Source: Marmoricola sp.
GTDB taxonomy: Bacteria; Actinomycetota; Actinomycetes; Propionibacteriales; Nocardioidaceae
Assembly (NCBI GenBank): GCA_025964775.1
Contig: JAOPYE010000043.1
Span: 1 to 54,538, forward strand
Length of the DNA: 54,538 nt
Reading direction: 5' to 3'
Shown here: piece by piece, positions 53,071 through 54,538 of the stretch
Layout: each line of letters opens with the position of its first letter
Numbering within the stretch: position 1 is the first letter of the stretch
Translations under genes and position numbers: made by a program
Notes under the pieces: model-generated
Told to the model about the DNA's origin: nothing
Seen by the model: only the letters and a program-made list of their open reading frames with translations
Database searches by the model: none

Positions 53071-53532
53071 TCAGGCGGATCCCTTCTGGACGACCACGCG
53101 GGGGGCGCAGCTGAGCCCCTTGCCGGCGTTCTTGTAGACCCGGTTGACAGCGAAGTGCGTGGTGGCGCCCTTCGCGAGCGTGATCGTCCTGCTCGCCTGG
53201 GCGACGACCGTGTTGCCCTTGGTCTTGATGATCGACACGGTGACCAGGTAGGTGCCTCTGGCGCCCGCTGTGTTCGTCAGCGTGCCGTCTGCGCTCCACG
53301 AACCATCGGCGACGGGCTTGCACCTGAAACCCGACAGCGCCCTGATGTCACCGACGGGGTTCTTCAGATCGCCGTTGTCGCCGCTGGGGATGGTCGAACC
53401 GGGAGTGCGTGATCCCGCGCCTGGGAGTGGCTTGGTCGCCTCCTTGTCGCCGGTCGAGCACGCGGAGGCAGATGCGGCGACCACCAGGACGACCGTCGCG
53501 ATCTTCATGCGGAGCGGAACTGGTGCTGTCAT
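53071..53532 (-). CDS. Predicted lipoprotein, unknown function
   Basis: 153 residues. Signal peptide with hydrophobic core IATVVLVVAASASA and lipidation Cys25 in SASAC; then a short Pro/Gly/Ser linker and a beta-rich domain (WSADGTLTNTAGARGTYLVTV, TITLAKGATTHFAVNRV) with two Cys (FRCKPV, LSCAP) likely disulfide-bonded. I do not recognise the family. ATG 53532 has GAGGAA 7 bases upstream; an internal ATG at 53508 is the alternative. It lies 43 bases after the LPXTG gene on the same strand. Confidence 0.75.
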   Translation of the reverse strand: MTAPVPLRMKIATVVLVVAASASACSTGDKEATKPLPGAGSRTPGSTIPSGDNGDLKNPVGDIRALSGFRCKPVADGSWSADGTLTNTAGARGTYLVTVSIIKTKGNTVVAQASRTITLAKGATTHFAVNRVYKNAGKGLSCAPRVVVQKGSA

Positions 53533-53575
53533 GTTCAGATTCCTCGTTCGTGCGGTTGTCACGTCGTGCACTTGG

Positions 53576-54538
53576 TCAGGCATGGCGGTTGTCCTTCCTC
53601 TTCCGGCTGACGACCAGCAACCCTCCGCCCAGGACGACCATCGCGAGCCCACCGCCGAGCAAACCTGCTTGCGGTCCGCCGGTGTTGGGGAGCGGCGAGT
53701 GCGCCTGCGGAGGCGTCACCGTCGGCAGCGAGGGGCACGACGTCTTGCGCATCCGCGCCGCGGGGCACACGGGCGCCGTGATGGTTGTTGTCGTCGTCGA
53801 TGGGGGCGAGAGGGTGGGGGGACCACCAGGAGTCGTGCCACTCGCGGTTGCGACGTTCCGTACGACGCCTGCTTTCTCGTCGGCAGCGGTCACCACGTAC
53901 GGGTTGTCCGCGACGCACTCGACGGACGCACCGGAAGCCAGGGTCAGGACCGGGCAGGTGATCCCGATCCCCGTCGCGGCGAGCATCGGGTCGCTCACGC
54001 TGACGTTGTTCATCGTGACCGTGCCGGTGTTGGTCACCGTGAACGTCCAGAGGATGGTGTCCCCACGGTCGATCACGCCGTTGCGGTTCACGTCGGTCAC
54101 CACGGCGACCCGCTTGACCAGGCTCAGCCCAGACACCTGGTCAACGGGTGTCGTCGTCGAGGACGGCGGCGAGACGACCGGAGGACCGGTGGGTGGTGTC
54201 CCGGATGCGATCGCTGTGTTGTCGACCGTGCCGGCGTCGACATCAGCCTGGGTGATCACGTACGGACTGTCGGCCGTGCAGGTCGTGGACCCGCCCGGGG
54301 CCAGCGTGGTGACCGGGCACGTCACGCTGCCGGCCTTCGGGTCGGTCACACCGACACTGGTCAGCGTGACCGTGCCCGTGTTGGTCAGCGTGAACGAGTA
54401 CGCGATCGTGTCACCGACATCGGTGCGACCGTTGCCGTTCACATCGACCGGAGTCCCAGCTGACTTGACCAGCGTCAGGGTCGTGACCGGGACGATCGGG
54501 GTGGTCGTCGACGACGGTGGCGAGACGACCGGAGGACC
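53576..54538 (-). CDS. LPXTG-anchored surface protein with repeated domains (5' end outside window)
   Basis: The frame is open from the right edge to the TGA at 53578-53576, about 320 residues. It shows two tandem immunoglobulin-like repeats of the DUF11/DUF7507 kind, each with (D/I)xNGxxDxGDTIxxxFTxTNTGTV, cysteine-containing (S/T/I)CPVxTLA and a Pro/Ser/Thr linker ([13 protein letters not shown]). The end holds the sortase motif LPNTG, a hydrophobic segment ([20 protein letters not shown]) and the basic tail SRKRK. A sortase should link it to the wall. The N-terminus, signal peptide and repeat count are not visible. Confidence 0.85.
   Translation of the reverse strand, partial: GPPVVSPPSSTTTPIVPVTTLTLVKSAGTPVDVNGNGRTDVGDTIAYSFTLTNTGTVTLTSVGVTDPKAGSVTCPVTTLAPGGSTTCTADSPYVITQADVDAGTVDNTAIASGTPPTGPPVVSPPSSTTTPVDQVSGLSLVKRVAVVTDVNRNGVIDRGDTILWTFTVTNTGTVTMNNVSVSDPMLAATGIGITCPVLTLASGASVECVADNPYVVTAADEKAGVVRNVATASGTTPGGPPTLSPPSTTTTTITAPVCPAARMRKTSCPSLPTVTPPQAHSPLPNTGGPQAGLLGGGLAMVVLGGGLLVVSRKRKDNRHA

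Noticed and set aside
1..54538. CRISPR arrays, rRNA, tRNA or insertion sequences
   Set aside because: No regularly spaced repeats, no transposase-like product, and no recognisable tRNA or rRNA sequence were seen on either strand by eye; a tRNAscan/Infernal run would be decisive for small RNAs.

Overview
The window is a gene-dense, high-GC stretch of an actinomycete chromosome. Menaquinone biosynthesis, an actinobacterial-style nuo operon, the Rex-hemA-hemC-hemD cluster, a BldN-like ECF sigma factor, the tiny ribosomal protein bS22 and many leaderless GTG/ATG starts all point to Actinomycetota. Gene order and the small dispersed repeats (GGTTTCGACAAGCTCAACC type and GAGCGCAGCGA type) fit a Nocardioidaceae/Nocardioides-like organism; that placement is inference. 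I saw no rRNA, tRNA, CRISPR array, insertion sequence or phage. No gene-free stretch exceeds 300 bases; the longest (33629-33892) holds two stem-loops.

Layout. 1-12219 (minus): nuoA-nuoL, complex I, with nuoL running off the left edge. Most junctions are 1-4 base stop/start overlaps; the exception is nuoA-nuoB, which holds a 124 bp repeat-like insert. A Rex-operator-like site lies upstream of nuoA. 12358-15214: menG (minus), then menF and an NmrA-family reductase (plus). 15219-19178: TauD-family dioxygenase with an upstream cysteine-ending leader peptide, a metallo-beta-lactamase-fold protein, a Baeyer-Villiger-type flavin monooxygenase and a LysE exporter. 19175-21028: Na+/H+ antiporter fused to a UBP zinc finger. 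21189-25629: menD-menC-menE (minus) and menA (plus), so six menaquinone genes lie here but menB does not.

25626-27753: Cds1-like PLP enzyme, two small membrane proteins from a divergent leaderless promoter pair, and glutathione peroxidase. 27771-33628 (minus): hemL, a histidine phosphatase, a thioredoxin-like lipoprotein, ccdA, resB and ccsB, i.e. system II cytochrome c maturation coupled to haem synthesis. 33893-35140: secreted lytic transglycosylase. 35178-40826 (minus): rex-hemA-hemC-cobA/hemD-hemB. 41009-42857: glutaredoxin-like protein and acyl-CoA ligase. 42946-47080 (plus): HAD hydrolase, BldN-like sigma factor, RsbN-like DUF5667 protein, uppP.

47088-52956 (minus): proline dehydrogenase, proC, acuC, a BldC-like HTH protein, bS22, an epimerase and a PlsC-type acyltransferase, an order resembling Rv0500-Rv0502 of mycobacteria. 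53071-54538 (minus): a lipoprotein and the 3' end of an LPXTG surface protein with repeated domains.

The main theme is respiration: NADH dehydrogenase, its quinone, haem for cytochromes, cytochrome c assembly and the NADH/NAD+ sensor Rex, whose candidate operators lie before both nuo and rex-hem. A second theme is development or envelope control through the BldN-like sigma factor. The least ordinary part is the TauD region with its leader peptide and candidate RNA switch.
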